From Rhizobium sp. Q54 (GTDB taxonomy: Bacteria; Pseudomonadota; Alphaproteobacteria; Rhizobiales; Beijerinckiaceae), in assembly GCA_945901195.1 (NCBI GenBank), contig CAMDKB010000306.1, positions 1-5,696 on the forward strand: a DNA stretch of 5,696 nucleotides, in the 5' to 3' direction. A program made the translations under genes and the position numbers. The notes beneath the pieces are model-generated. The model had not been told where the DNA came from and did not search any database. It saw nothing but the letters and a program-made list of their open reading frames with translations. Of the stretch, positions 1 through 5,696 are shown in pieces; position 1 is the stretch's first letter, and each line of letters begins with the position of its first letter.

Positions 1-114
1 TCTTTCTCCGACACGAATCATCTCAATCGCTGATAACAGCGACAGTGATTCAGAGGCTCCCGCCAAAATCAACGACGGGGACCACTAGCGCAGGGGGCCA
101 AAGTTACTTTTCTT
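1..114. other. Unassigned 5' segment, possible decayed or recombined start of the glycosyltransferase
   Basis: No intact gene is visible here. The frame of the downstream glycosyltransferase is blocked by tandem stops TGA TAA (31-36) and TGA (46-48), then stays open from 49. In-frame codons from about 82 (P-L-A-Q-G-A-K-V-T-F-L-V) resemble the strand before the GT9 linker in family members, which usually read P-L-L-A-x-x-G-A-K-V. Codons 64-87 give Q-N-Q-R-R-G-P-L, faintly like the family's Q-F-x-R-Y-x-P-L, but the glycine-aspartate motif before it is absent. A truncation or decay around 50-85 is therefore inferred. The minus strand is open from about 87 to 1 without a recognisable product. Confidence 0.45.
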
Positions 115-813
115 GTGCGGAAATCCCTACATCGTCTCTTGGGAGCAGCGTTACCTGATGTTCGACTTATGGATAAGGGTTTGTCGGAGGAAAATTTCGA
201 CTTTCAGTCGGCCTTGATGAACCTACCATGCGCGTTCAGTACGACACTTGAAAACATTCCTGCAGGCACTTCCTATTTTCAGGCGGAACCTCCACTAATC
301 AGTCGTTGGGGTGCGTGCATCGGTCAGCGGGGCTTTTGTATCGGCATTTGCTGGCAGGGTAATCCTGTCGGGAGCATCGATCAGGGGCGCTCTTTCCCGT
401 TTGATAATTTTGGTGCAATCAGGAAGATCTCCGGTGTCCGCCTTGTTTCGCTGCAGAAAAACCACGGCCTCGATCAACTCAACAGCCTGCCGCCTGGGTT
501 GAGCGTTGAAACTCTGGGCGATGATTTCGACAGCGGCCCTGACGCCTTTGTAGATACGGCGGCTATGATGTCTTGTCTCGATATTGTCATCACGTGCGAC
601 ACGTCCATCGCTCATCTGGCAGGCGCGCTTGGCGTGCCGGTGTGGGTCGCCCTGAAGCACGTTCCGGACTGGCGGTGGCTGCTCGATCGGCAGGACAGCC
701 CGTGGTATCCTTCGATGAAGCTCTATCGGCAGACCACGCGGGGCGACTGGGCGGAGGTTTTTGCGCGGATTGCCTATGATGTGGTTGAGTTATCGAGACA
801 GGCGCGGGATTGA
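115..813 (+). CDS. GT9/heptosyltransferase-like glycosyltransferase C-terminal domain, probably a 5'-truncated remnant
   Basis: This 232-residue frame matches the C-terminal half of glycosyltransferases that normally follow TPR repeats (GT9/GT41-like fold), thought to add sugars to surface or protein acceptors. Visible landmarks are IGICWQGNP (76-84) opening the second Rossmann domain, RSFPF (92-96), GVRLVSLQK (107-115), the donor-site block from DTAAMMS through CDTSIAHLAGALGVPVW (147-177), and PDWRWLLDRQDSPWYPS (184-200). From memory, family members are typically over 450 residues, with TPRs and a G-D-x-I-Q-F motif before this part; both are missing. The GTG start at 115 has no good ribosome-binding site, and ATG 169 (residue 19) is an alternative. 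The first 185 bases are clearly less GC-rich than the rest of the gene. The domain call is confident. Activity is doubtful, because half of the two-domain fold is lacking. DUF6165 follows after 3 bases, so the two were probably co-transcribed. Confidence 0.8.
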   Translation: MRKSLHRLLGAALPDVRLMDKGLSEENFDFQSALMNLPCAFSTTLENIPAGTSYFQAEPPLISRWGACIGQRGFCIGICWQGNPVGSIDQGRSFPFDNFGAIRKISGVRLVSLQKNHGLDQLNSLPPGLSVETLGDDFDSGPDAFVDTAAMMSCLDIVITCDTSIAHLAGALGVPVWVALKHVPDWRWLLDRQDSPWYPSMKLYRQTTRGDWAEVFARIAYDVVELSRQARD

Positions 814-816
814 AAT

Positions 817-1206
817 ATGGCCAATCTTCTCATTCCGAGCTCTATGGGCGAGCTTTTCGACAAGATCACCATTCTGCAAATCAAGGCAGCGAGGATTTCC
901 GATCCTGGGAAGCTGAAAAACGTGGGACACGAGCTAACCCTGCTGGAGGCGCTGGCGGCTGAGAATAGTTCCTTGTCCGGGCACGCCGATCTGATGGCTG
1001 AATTGAAAGCTGTCAACGAAGCGCTCTGGGAGATTGAAGACCACATTCGTGATTGCGAGCGCGAACAGGATTTCGGCCCGCGTTTTGTCGCACTGGCGCG
1101 AGCCGTCTACCAGACCAACGACAAGCGGGCCGAGATCAAGAAGCAGATCAATGTGTTGTCAGGATATGACATCGTCGAGGAAAAAAGTTACGCACCGACA
1201 TCCTGA
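817..1206 (+). CDS. DUF6165 family protein
   Basis: A 129-residue soluble protein recognised as DUF6165 from its opening S-x-G-E-L-x-D-K-I-T-I-L-x-I-K (residues 9-23), the central VNEALWEIEDHIR (66-78), ARAVYQTNDKR (94-104) and the near-terminal EEKSY (121-125). It has no signal peptide and no membrane segment. It is rich in charged, heptad-like helical stretches (about 36-80 and 88-112), which suggests a small helical bundle or coiled coil. Length is normal for the family as I recall it, and both ends look intact. The molecular function is unknown. Members are often found beside TPR-glycosyltransferase genes, as here, where the gene starts 3 bases after the glycosyltransferase stop. A role in the same glycosylation pathway is inference only. 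There is no strong Shine-Dalgarno sequence, so translation may depend on coupling to the upstream frame. Confidence 0.85.
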   Translation: MANLLIPSSMGELFDKITILQIKAARISDPGKLKNVGHELTLLEALAAENSSLSGHADLMAELKAVNEALWEIEDHIRDCEREQDFGPRFVALARAVYQTNDKRAEIKKQINVLSGYDIVEEKSYAPTS

Positions 1207-1347
1207 GGGAAGACAAGGTTTGCTGCAGTGCAGCAGGTTGCAGATAAAAACCAATCCATCAAGTCGCCTTAATTCAGGACTTTACAATCAGTCATGCATT
1301 ATACATGTAAGTGTCTTCAGGCTTTCACCGTGGGTATGCGTTAAGTG
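1207..1347 (+). promoter_or_regulatory. AT-richer intergenic region, possible promoter of the sulfatase-fold gene
   Basis: This spacer is visibly richer in A and T than the flanking genes. TTTACA (1281-1286) resembles a -35 box, and TTATAC/TATACA (1299-1305) resembles a -10 box, but their spacing is too short (12-13 bases) for a normal sigma70 pair, so the promoter call is weak. TACATGTA (1302-1309) is an 8-base palindrome. The short frame 1294-1344 (ATG to TAA, 16 codons) ends directly before the GTG/ATG start of the next gene. No rho-independent terminator for the upstream pair is evident. Confidence 0.3.
1221..1235. repeat. Perfect inverted repeat TGCTGCA-G-TGCAGCA
   Basis: Two 7-base arms, TGCTGCA (1221-1227) and TGCAGCA (1229-1235), are exact reverse complements around a single G. 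As RNA it could form only a 5-bp stem with a 5-base loop, and no T tract follows, so it is a poor terminator. The symmetry suits a dimeric DNA-binding protein, but no regulator is known. It lies 15 bases after the DUF6165 stop. Confidence 0.45.
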
Positions 1348-3108
1348 ATGACCAAGGGACTGAACGGATTTTTAAACCGCGCGCGGGTCTCCCTTGCAGC
1401 GCGGTTTTCCGTTGTCTCGGCTGGTCTGCAAAAGCCTGTGGCTATTTTTGCGGGTGTTGTTGGCCTCGTCTGGCTGACATTCGTACTGGCGACCGAGCCA
1501 GAAATGCCTGTGACGGCGGCCGTCCTGGTTTTCTGCGCTGGACTTGCTGGATTTTTCTATGCGCTCAGCCAGCGGATCGGATTCACGCTGTTTTTGAGCC
1601 TGATGCTTTTCATCTCGACGTTTGCAGCCTCTGTATTCAAATTCCGCATCGCCGCGATGAATGTTCATGTCTACGACATTTTCTTCTATTTCTCCGGCCT
1701 TACGGAACTTGGTTTCTTCATCCAGACGTTTTCTGGAACAGCGGTTCTCTTCGCCGCCATTGTCTTGTCTGCACTTGCGGTGCTGGTGTGGAGTTTCCGT
1801 GCGGAAACAGCGCATACGCTGGGGAGAACGGCTTCCTTTGGACTTGCCGCGCTGGCGGTTGTGCTGCTTGGCGGCAGCGGCTGGTGGCTGGGCGACCGGC
1901 GGCCTACTTTTTTTGACGATAGACAGTTTGTGTTCTCGTCCTTCATCGCCTCACTGAGCGACCTGCCGGCGCTGGTGCGCGAAAAGGGCGTGCTTGAGAT
2001 GAGCGCACAGGCCGCACTGACACCTGTCATCTCAGACAAGATCTCCTGCAACGCGCCTGCGGGTTCTCCCGACATTGTCATGTTTCTGAACGAATCCGGC
2101 ATGCCTGGCGGCATCTATCCAAATCTGAAATATCCTGAGGAACTGACGCCCTTCTTTCAGTCTGTCGACAAGCAGGTGCACAAACTGCGGGTCGAGACAT
2201 TTGGCGGCGGCACATGGCTGAGCGATTTTTCGGCGCTCACGGGCCTGTCGACGAACTCGTTTGGCAATATGCGCAATTTCGCCATGCAACTCATGACCGG
2301 GCGCCTGCGCCACACGCTGCCGCAATATCTGCACGCCTGCGGTTATGAGACTTCGATTGTCTATCCCTCCATGGCGGAGTTCGCTGGTTCCGGGCGCTTC
2401 TATCGCGCGATTGGCTTTGACCGGGTTATCGACCGTAGCGTGCACAAGGCGCACGACGATCGCCAGCGCGATGGCTTTTATTACGATCAGGTGCTCAAGG
2501 TGCTGGCCAATGCTGACGAGCAGGAAGTTCGCCGTCCGCAATTTATTGTCGCTTCAAGCATGTCGACCCACGGCCCCTGGGATTTCCGCTACGCGCCGGA
2601 GGCGTTAAAGCGTGGCGAAAAGACCGTCTGGACCGGCGACAAGGAGTTCGACGAATATCTTTGGCGCATGGTTCTGGCCAAGCGCGATCGCGATGATTTC
2701 AGAGCAAAACTCAAACTGCGGTATCCGCATAATCCGTTCTTGTTTGTGAGCTTTGGCGACCATCAGCCGGCGCTTGCGCGCCTGCCTCTCAAGAATGCGC
2801 AGGACATTGCTAACCAGGGTACAGCCTGGCAGCTTGATCCGTCCTCGCGCGCCTTCGAGACTTATTATTCTATTGAAGCGATGGGCTTTACTCCGAAGGT
2901 GGCGATGCCGGCGTTCCCAATTCTGGAAATTCCGCATTTGGCAACGCTGGCCGTGGCGGCTGCTGGCCTGCCGCTCGACCCGGTCTATGAACGGCGTCTC
3001 TGGCTGATGAACCAGTGCAACGGCCTTTACACGACATGTGGTGATCGCGGCGCAGTGCTGGCCTTCCAGCGATGGATGGTTGACTCGCGCTGGATCGTGC
3101 AGCGTTAA
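1348..3108 (+). CDS. Membrane-anchored LTA synthase/sulfatase-family phosphotransferase
   Basis: A 586-residue protein of the alkaline phosphatase/sulfatase superfamily, LtaS/OpgB-like. A basic N-terminus (about 1-29) precedes five clear hydrophobic helices (about 30-48, 54-74, 77-97, 130-150, 162-182). This puts the catalytic domain (about 240-540) in the periplasm, as in LtaS. Candidate active-site residues are E249 in FLNES, nucleophile T289 in GGGTWLSDFSALTG, H408 in SSMSTHGPW, and D471/H472 in SFGDHQP, so the metal site looks complete. Family enzymes transfer phosphoglycerol or phosphoethanolamine from phospholipids to glycans or lipids. The acceptor here is unknown, and hydrolytic sulfatase activity is a less likely alternative. 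Periplasmic cysteines 234, 331, 557 and 564 could form disulfides. The frame opens right after an in-frame TAA; both GTG 1345 and ATG 1348 are possible, and neither has a strong ribosome-binding site. The adjacent glycosyltransferase domain supports a surface-polymer role by inference. Confidence 0.85.
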   Translation: MTKGLNGFLNRARVSLAARFSVVSAGLQKPVAIFAGVVGLVWLTFVLATEPEMPVTAAVLVFCAGLAGFFYALSQRIGFTLFLSLMLFISTFAASVFKFRIAAMNVHVYDIFFYFSGLTELGFFIQTFSGTAVLFAAIVLSALAVLVWSFRAETAHTLGRTASFGLAALAVVLLGGSGWWLGDRRPTFFDDRQFVFSSFIASLSDLPALVREKGVLEMSAQAALTPVISDKISCNAPAGSPDIVMFLNESGMPGGIYPNLKYPEELTPFFQSVDKQVHKLRVETFGGGTWLSDFSALTGLSTNSFGNMRNFAMQLMTGRLRHTLPQYLHACGYETSIVYPSMAEFAGSGRFYRAIGFDRVIDRSVHKAHDDRQRDGFYYDQVLKVLANADEQEVRRPQFIVASSMSTHGPWDFRYAPEALKRGEKTVWTGDKEFDEYLWRMVLAKRDRDDFRAKLKLRYPHNPFLFVSFGDHQPALARLPLKNAQDIANQGTAWQLDPSSRAFETYYSIEAMGFTPKVAMPAFPILEIPHLATLAVAAAGLPLDPVYERRLWLMNQCNGLYTTCGDRGAVLAFQRWMVDSRWIVQR

Positions 3109-3215
3109 CCCAAGAGCACCAAACCCGCAGGCCTATTCTGCATCACGATTTGGCGTATGAGCGTCCTGACGCCCTGAGACTGCCACCCCAAGTTTACCGC
3201 TAAAAAGTCCTGCAC
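3109..3215. other. Intergenic stretch after the sulfatase-fold gene, no gene seen
   Basis: No coding signal was recognised. GCGT-CCTG-ACGC (3161-3172) and GGCGT/ACGCC (3152-3156 with 3169-3173) can form small alternative hairpins, but neither is followed by a T tract. A terminator is therefore not supported, though one would be expected between the two transcription units. Confidence 0.4.
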
Positions 3216-3244
3216 TTGGCAACACGCTGATAGGCGACTAGCAT
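3216..3244 (+). promoter_or_regulatory. Candidate sigma70-type promoter of the TRAP operon
   Basis: TTGGCA (3216-3221) matches the TTGACA consensus at 5 of 6 positions. Exactly 17 bases later, TAGCAT (3239-3244) matches TATAAT at 4 of 6. Transcription would start near 3251, leaving a leader of about 55 bases before the dctP ATG. Position and spacing fit a promoter for dctPQM. The -10 box is only moderate, consistent with a regulated promoter, but no experimental support is visible in sequence. Confidence 0.5.
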
Positions 3245-3250
3245 ATCGCC
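3233..3250. promoter_or_regulatory. Operator-like inverted repeat GGCGA-N8-TCGCC
   Basis: GGCGA (3233-3237) and TCGCC (3246-3250) are exact reverse complements separated by 8 bases, and they straddle the proposed -10 box. An outer pair, CTTGGC (3215-3220) and GCCAAG (3248-3253), is also complementary. A repressor bound here would block the promoter. TRAP operons are commonly controlled by GntR-, LacI- or IclR-type regulators, but none is encoded in this window, so the assignment is inference. Confidence 0.4.
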
Positions 3251-3295
3251 AAGACCGGCCCGTGTGGCTGGCGACCAATCGCATTTGCGAGCTTG

Positions 3296-3302
3296 AGGAG
3301 GG
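3296..3302 (+). promoter_or_regulatory. Strong ribosome-binding site deciding the dctP start
   Basis: AGGAGGG lies 4 bases before ATG 3307 and is near-perfectly complementary to the 16S rRNA 3' end. It selects ATG 3307 over the in-frame GTG at 3262, which would add 15 residues before the signal peptide. Confidence 0.85.
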
Positions 3303-3306
3303 ATCG

Positions 3307-4347
3307 ATGAGGGCCAGGCTTTCAACGCTTTTGTTTAGTTCGCTTTTGTTGGCGCTTCCATTGGGATCTGTCGCACAGCAGAAATTTGAAATGAAAGTGG
3401 GGCATTTTTCGCCAGCGCAACATCCGATGTCGCAATGGCTGGAAAAATGGGCTGAGAAAATCGAGAAAGACTCCGGCGGCCGGATTGTCTCGAAAATGTT
3501 CCATGGCGCGCAATTGGGGCCACCGCCGATTTATTATGACGCAGCCCGTACGGGACAACTCGAAGTGGCCTGGTTCCTTTCCGGTGGTACTCCGGGCCGT
3601 TTTCCACTGACCGAGATGATCAATCTGCCCTACCTCGTGGGCAGTTCGGAGATCGGTACAAAAGTGCTGAACGACAAGGAATTGCGCTCCAAATATCTCG
3701 ATGCTGAACATAAGGGTGTAAAGCTGATGCTGCTCTTCACGCATCAGCCCGGGCAGATTCACACGACTAAGAAAGCAATCCGTACAACCGACGACATGAA
3801 GGGCATGCGGCTGCGGTTCTCATCGCCAACCATTCGCGATTTTGTGGCGGCGCTCGGAGGGACTCCGGTTGGCGTTGCTCCAACCGAGATCACGGAACAA
3901 TTGCAGAAGGGTACGCTCGACGGCACGTTCATCGATTACGGCGGCGCGGGAATAGCCTTCAAGATGGGCGGTACGGTGAAGTATATCACAGAGATGTATT
4001 CGTTCGTCGCTTCGTTCGGCCTCGCCATCAACCCAGCTTTCTACGACAAGCTGCCAGCAGACCTGAAAAAATTGATCGACGACAGCTTTATCGATGTTGA
4101 AAAGGCAGTCGGTGAAGGCTGGGATTCGATCGATGGACCGGGCAAGAAAGCTCTTGTCGATGGGGGCGCGGAAGCGTTCCGCCTGACAGATGCGGAAACT
4201 GCAAAATTCCGCAAGATTGGCGAGCAGGTTGCTGATGACAAGATCAAGGAGCTGGAAGGCAAAGGCCTGCCTGCCCGTGCGGTTTATAACATGATGCGCG
4301 AATTGTCTGCCAAACACGGGAAGACTTCAAAGAACTTCTGGAACTGA
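3307..4347 (+). CDS. dctP: TRAP transporter substrate-binding protein DctP
   Basis: A 346-residue periplasmic solute receptor of the DctP family; it captures the ligand and delivers it to the DctQM permease. Residues 1-23 form a signal peptide: Arg at 2 and 4, a hydrophobic core about 7-19, and likely SPase I cleavage after SVA before QQKF. The mature part shows the usual order: MKVGHFSPAQHPMS (29-42), FHGAQLGPPP (65-74), then the binding-site strand GMRLRF (166-171). There R170, and possibly R168, would grip the ligand carboxylate as the conserved TRAP arginine does. LGGTPVGVAPTEITEQLQKG (183-202) and LDGTFIDY (204-211) follow. Length is typical. The ligand cannot be deduced from sequence. 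The gene begins after a strong Shine-Dalgarno sequence and promoter-like elements, and stops 26 bases before dctQ, so it leads the dctPQM operon. Confidence 0.95.
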   Translation: MRARLSTLLFSSLLLALPLGSVAQQKFEMKVGHFSPAQHPMSQWLEKWAEKIEKDSGGRIVSKMFHGAQLGPPPIYYDAARTGQLEVAWFLSGGTPGRFPLTEMINLPYLVGSSEIGTKVLNDKELRSKYLDAEHKGVKLMLLFTHQPGQIHTTKKAIRTTDDMKGMRLRFSSPTIRDFVAALGGTPVGVAPTEITEQLQKGTLDGTFIDYGGAGIAFKMGGTVKYITEMYSFVASFGLAINPAFYDKLPADLKKLIDDSFIDVEKAVGEGWDSIDGPGKKALVDGGAEAFRLTDAETAKFRKIGEQVADDKIKELEGKGLPARAVYNMMRELSAKHGKTSKNFWN

Positions 4348-4373
4348 CGCCGCCGCGTGCGCTGGGGGATGAA

Positions 4374-4874
4374 ATGAACGGATGGCGCAGTCGGCTGGCC
4401 ATGGGGTGCGGATACATTTCCGCAATGGCAGTCGCCGGTATGATGCTGATTACTGTCGCGGACGTCGTGCTGCGCGCCACCATCAATTTTCCTATTCGCG
4501 GAACTCTGGAAATCGTCGAACTGCTGCTTGCGGCTTCTTTCTTTCTTGCTTTGCCAGCGACGTTCCTGCGCGACGAACATATTGTAGTCGATATGATCGA
4601 CCGCAAGGTTGGAGTGAGAGGCGTAGATCTGCTCAAGCGAATATCAGCGCTGACAGGCTTTTTGTTGTTGTCTGTATTGTGCTGGCAGGGATGGATTGCG
4701 GCGCAGGACACGCTAGTCTTCAATGATGTGACCTCTGACCTAGCCATTCCCAGGATTTACTATTGGGCGCCCGTGCTGGCTGGCTTGTTTGGATCCGTGG
4801 TGGCCGCGCTGGCGATGGTGACTGACCCGGGTTCTTCCGCGTCGGCCCAGGTCGATGAAGGCAAAACCCTATGA
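4374..4874 (+). CDS. dctQ: TRAP transporter small permease subunit DctQ
   Basis: A 166-residue inner-membrane protein with four hydrophobic helices (about 12-34, 47-65, 87-109, 130-150), the normal DctQ topology and length. Family landmarks are D30-V-V-L-R34, the E46/E49 pair in TLEIVELLLA at the second helix, H69-I-V-V-D73 after it, and IPRIYYW (125-131) leading into the fourth helix. DctQ associates with DctM to form the membrane part of the transporter. ATG 4374 is preceded by GGGGGA (4364-4369) at 4 bases. An ATG at 4369 is followed by a stop after two codons, so it is not a start. The gene stops inside the dctM start codon (ATGA, 4871-4874), indicating translational coupling. Confidence 0.93.
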   Translation: MNGWRSRLAMGCGYISAMAVAGMMLITVADVVLRATINFPIRGTLEIVELLLAASFFLALPATFLRDEHIVVDMIDRKVGVRGVDLLKRISALTGFLLLSVLCWQGWIAAQDTLVFNDVTSDLAIPRIYYWAPVLAGLFGSVVAALAMVTDPGSSASAQVDEGKTL

Positions 4875-5696
4875 GCCACGGCGTTGTCGGGCTGATTGTC
4901 GTCGTCGCGCTACTGGCGCTCATTTTTGCACGAATTCCGATCGCGGTCGCTTTGGCGGTATCAGGCATCGTCGGCTATGCAGCGCTTGATGGCTGGGCGC
5001 CGGCCTTGCGTATGGCGAGCACGGTGACATTTCAGTTGGCGAGCGCCTATTCGTTATCGGTGATTCCGTTGTTCATCTTGATGGGGGCGGTGGCCTCACG
5101 GGCCAACATGGCGCGCGAGTTGTTCGAAGCGTCAAATGCGTTATTCTCCGGCGTACGCGGCGCGCTGGCGAATGCGACCATCGGTTCCTGCGCGCTGTTT
5201 GGCGCGATTTGCGGCTCGTCCATCGCGACGGCGGCCACTTTCTCGGGCGTTTCGATTCCTGAAATGCGGCGGCATGGCTATGATCCTGCATTTGCGGCAG
5301 GCGCGGTCGCGTCAGCGGGCACGCTGGCCGTGTTGATTCCGCCTTCGGTGTTGCTGGCTGTTTATGCAATTGGCGCGGAGCAATCGCTCCCCAAACTTTA
5401 TGCAGCGGCATTTGTGCCTGGCGTCATCTTGGCTGCTCTATACGTTATTGCGGTGTGGCTGGTGGCGTGGTGGAAGCCGCAATGGGTGCCCGAAGTTCCC
5501 GGCATGAAACTCAATGAACGGCTGAAAGCCGCACGAGGCATGTGGAAACTTGGCATCCTGTTCTTTTTTGCGGTGTTTGGAATTTACCTTGGCTGGTTTT
5601 CGCCGACTGAAGCAGCGGGCGTTGCTGCTTTCATTGCTATTCTGATTGCGTTTGGCACGCGCGCGATGAACTGGCGCGGATTGATGGACGCGCTGC
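4871..5696 (+). CDS. dctM: TRAP transporter large permease subunit DctM (partial, runs off the window)
   Basis: The frame is open from ATG 4871 to the window end, giving 275 residues of a protein that is usually about 425-440 long; the 3' third is missing only because the window ends. It is a polytopic inner-membrane protein and forms the ion-coupled transport channel of the TRAP system. Diagnostic stretches are FARIPIAVALAVSG (19-32), YSLSVIPLFILMG (60-72), the GSSIATAATFSGVSIPEM loop (115-132), LAVLIPPSVLLAVYA (152-166) and WFSPTEAAGVAAF (242-254), the last being a DctM hallmark. GAAGG (4857-4861) lies 9 bases upstream as a possible ribosome-binding site, and the start overlaps the dctQ stop by 4 bases, so translation is probably coupled. 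No frameshift or internal stop is seen. Confidence 0.94.
   Translation, partial: MSHGVVGLIVVVALLALIFARIPIAVALAVSGIVGYAALDGWAPALRMASTVTFQLASAYSLSVIPLFILMGAVASRANMARELFEASNALFSGVRGALANATIGSCALFGAICGSSIATAATFSGVSIPEMRRHGYDPAFAAGAVASAGTLAVLIPPSVLLAVYAIGAEQSLPKLYAAAFVPGVILAALYVIAVWLVAWWKPQWVPEVPGMKLNERLKAARGMWKLGILFFFAVFGIYLGWFSPTEAAGVAAFIAILIAFGTRAMNWRGLMDAL

Noticed and set aside
40..53. GCGACAGTGATTCAG-like stretch as a frameshifted remnant of the G-D-T-I-Q motif
   Set aside because: The resemblance needs a one-base insertion, and the distance to the P-L segment at 82 is about 13 bases too long for the family, so it is not convincing.
1..87. Minus-strand open frame from about 87 to 1, possibly the edge of a mobile element
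   Set aside because: It is under 30 codons, has no recognisable transposase residues, and no terminal repeat or target duplication can be shown. It could be chance.
1034..1348. Overlapping + strand frame spanning the end of DUF6165 and the spacer
   Set aside because: It is out of frame with a well-recognised DUF6165 protein, and its translation has no family-like pattern.
1372..2937. Several long minus-strand and alternate-frame open frames inside the sulfatase-fold gene
   Set aside because: They lie opposite or within a clearly conserved coding sequence, have compositionally odd translations (Arg/Ser/His rich) and no recognisable domain.
3152..3173. Hairpins after the sulfatase-fold gene as a rho-independent terminator
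   Set aside because: Stems are only 4-5 bp and no T-rich tract follows.
3262..3306. GTG at 3262 as an upstream start for dctP
   Set aside because: It would add 15 polar residues before a canonical signal peptide, and the strong AGGAGGG at 3296-3302 points to ATG 3307.
3322..4747. Minus-strand open frames across dctP and dctQ
   Set aside because: They are shadows of confidently identified TRAP genes; none shows a domain or a ribosome-binding site.
5047..5411. Minus-strand and alternate + frames within 5047-5411
   Set aside because: The true coding frame here is dctM, open from 4871 to the window end with DctM motifs on either side.

Overview
The window looks like a stretch of an alphaproteobacterial chromosome, possibly of the Hyphomicrobiales (rhizobia-like) type. 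This is inferred from gene content and style: a glycosyltransferase domain of the TPR-linked GT9 type followed by a DUF6165 gene, a tripartite TRAP transporter, GTG/ATG starts and moderate GC. No rRNA, tRNA or taxonomic marker is present, so the placement is tentative. All convincing genes are on the + strand. I see no CRISPR array, RNA gene or complete mobile element.

Left part (1-3108), probably cell-surface related. Positions 1-114 hold no intact gene. From 115 an open frame encodes the C-terminal half of a GT9/heptosyltransferase-like glycosyltransferase. Its N-terminal half and the TPR repeats usual for this family are missing, and the frame upstream is interrupted by stops at 31-36 and 46-48, so it is probably a 5'-truncated remnant. 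Three bases downstream is a DUF6165 protein of unknown function. A 138-142 bp AT-richer spacer with a perfect 7-bp-arm palindrome leads to a large membrane protein with five predicted helices and a periplasmic LTA-synthase/sulfatase-type catalytic domain. It probably transfers a phospho-group (phosphoglycerol or phosphoethanolamine) to a surface glycan or lipid.

Spacer (3109-3306). This holds a plausible sigma70-type promoter overlapped by an inverted repeat, followed by a strong Shine-Dalgarno sequence. It separates the surface genes from the transporter operon.

Right part (3307-5696), a TRAP transporter operon in the order dctP-dctQ-dctM. It encodes a periplasmic solute-binding protein, a small four-helix permease subunit and a large permease subunit. 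dctQ and dctM overlap by an ATGA junction, and dctM runs off the window. Together these genes would import an organic acid-like solute with an ion gradient. The substrate cannot be read from the sequence, and no catabolic gene is in view.

I found no strong evidence for a wholly new system. The points most worth checking are the broken glycosyltransferase, the DUF6165 protein beside it, the acceptor of the sulfatase-fold transferase, and the operator-like repeat in front of the TRAP operon.
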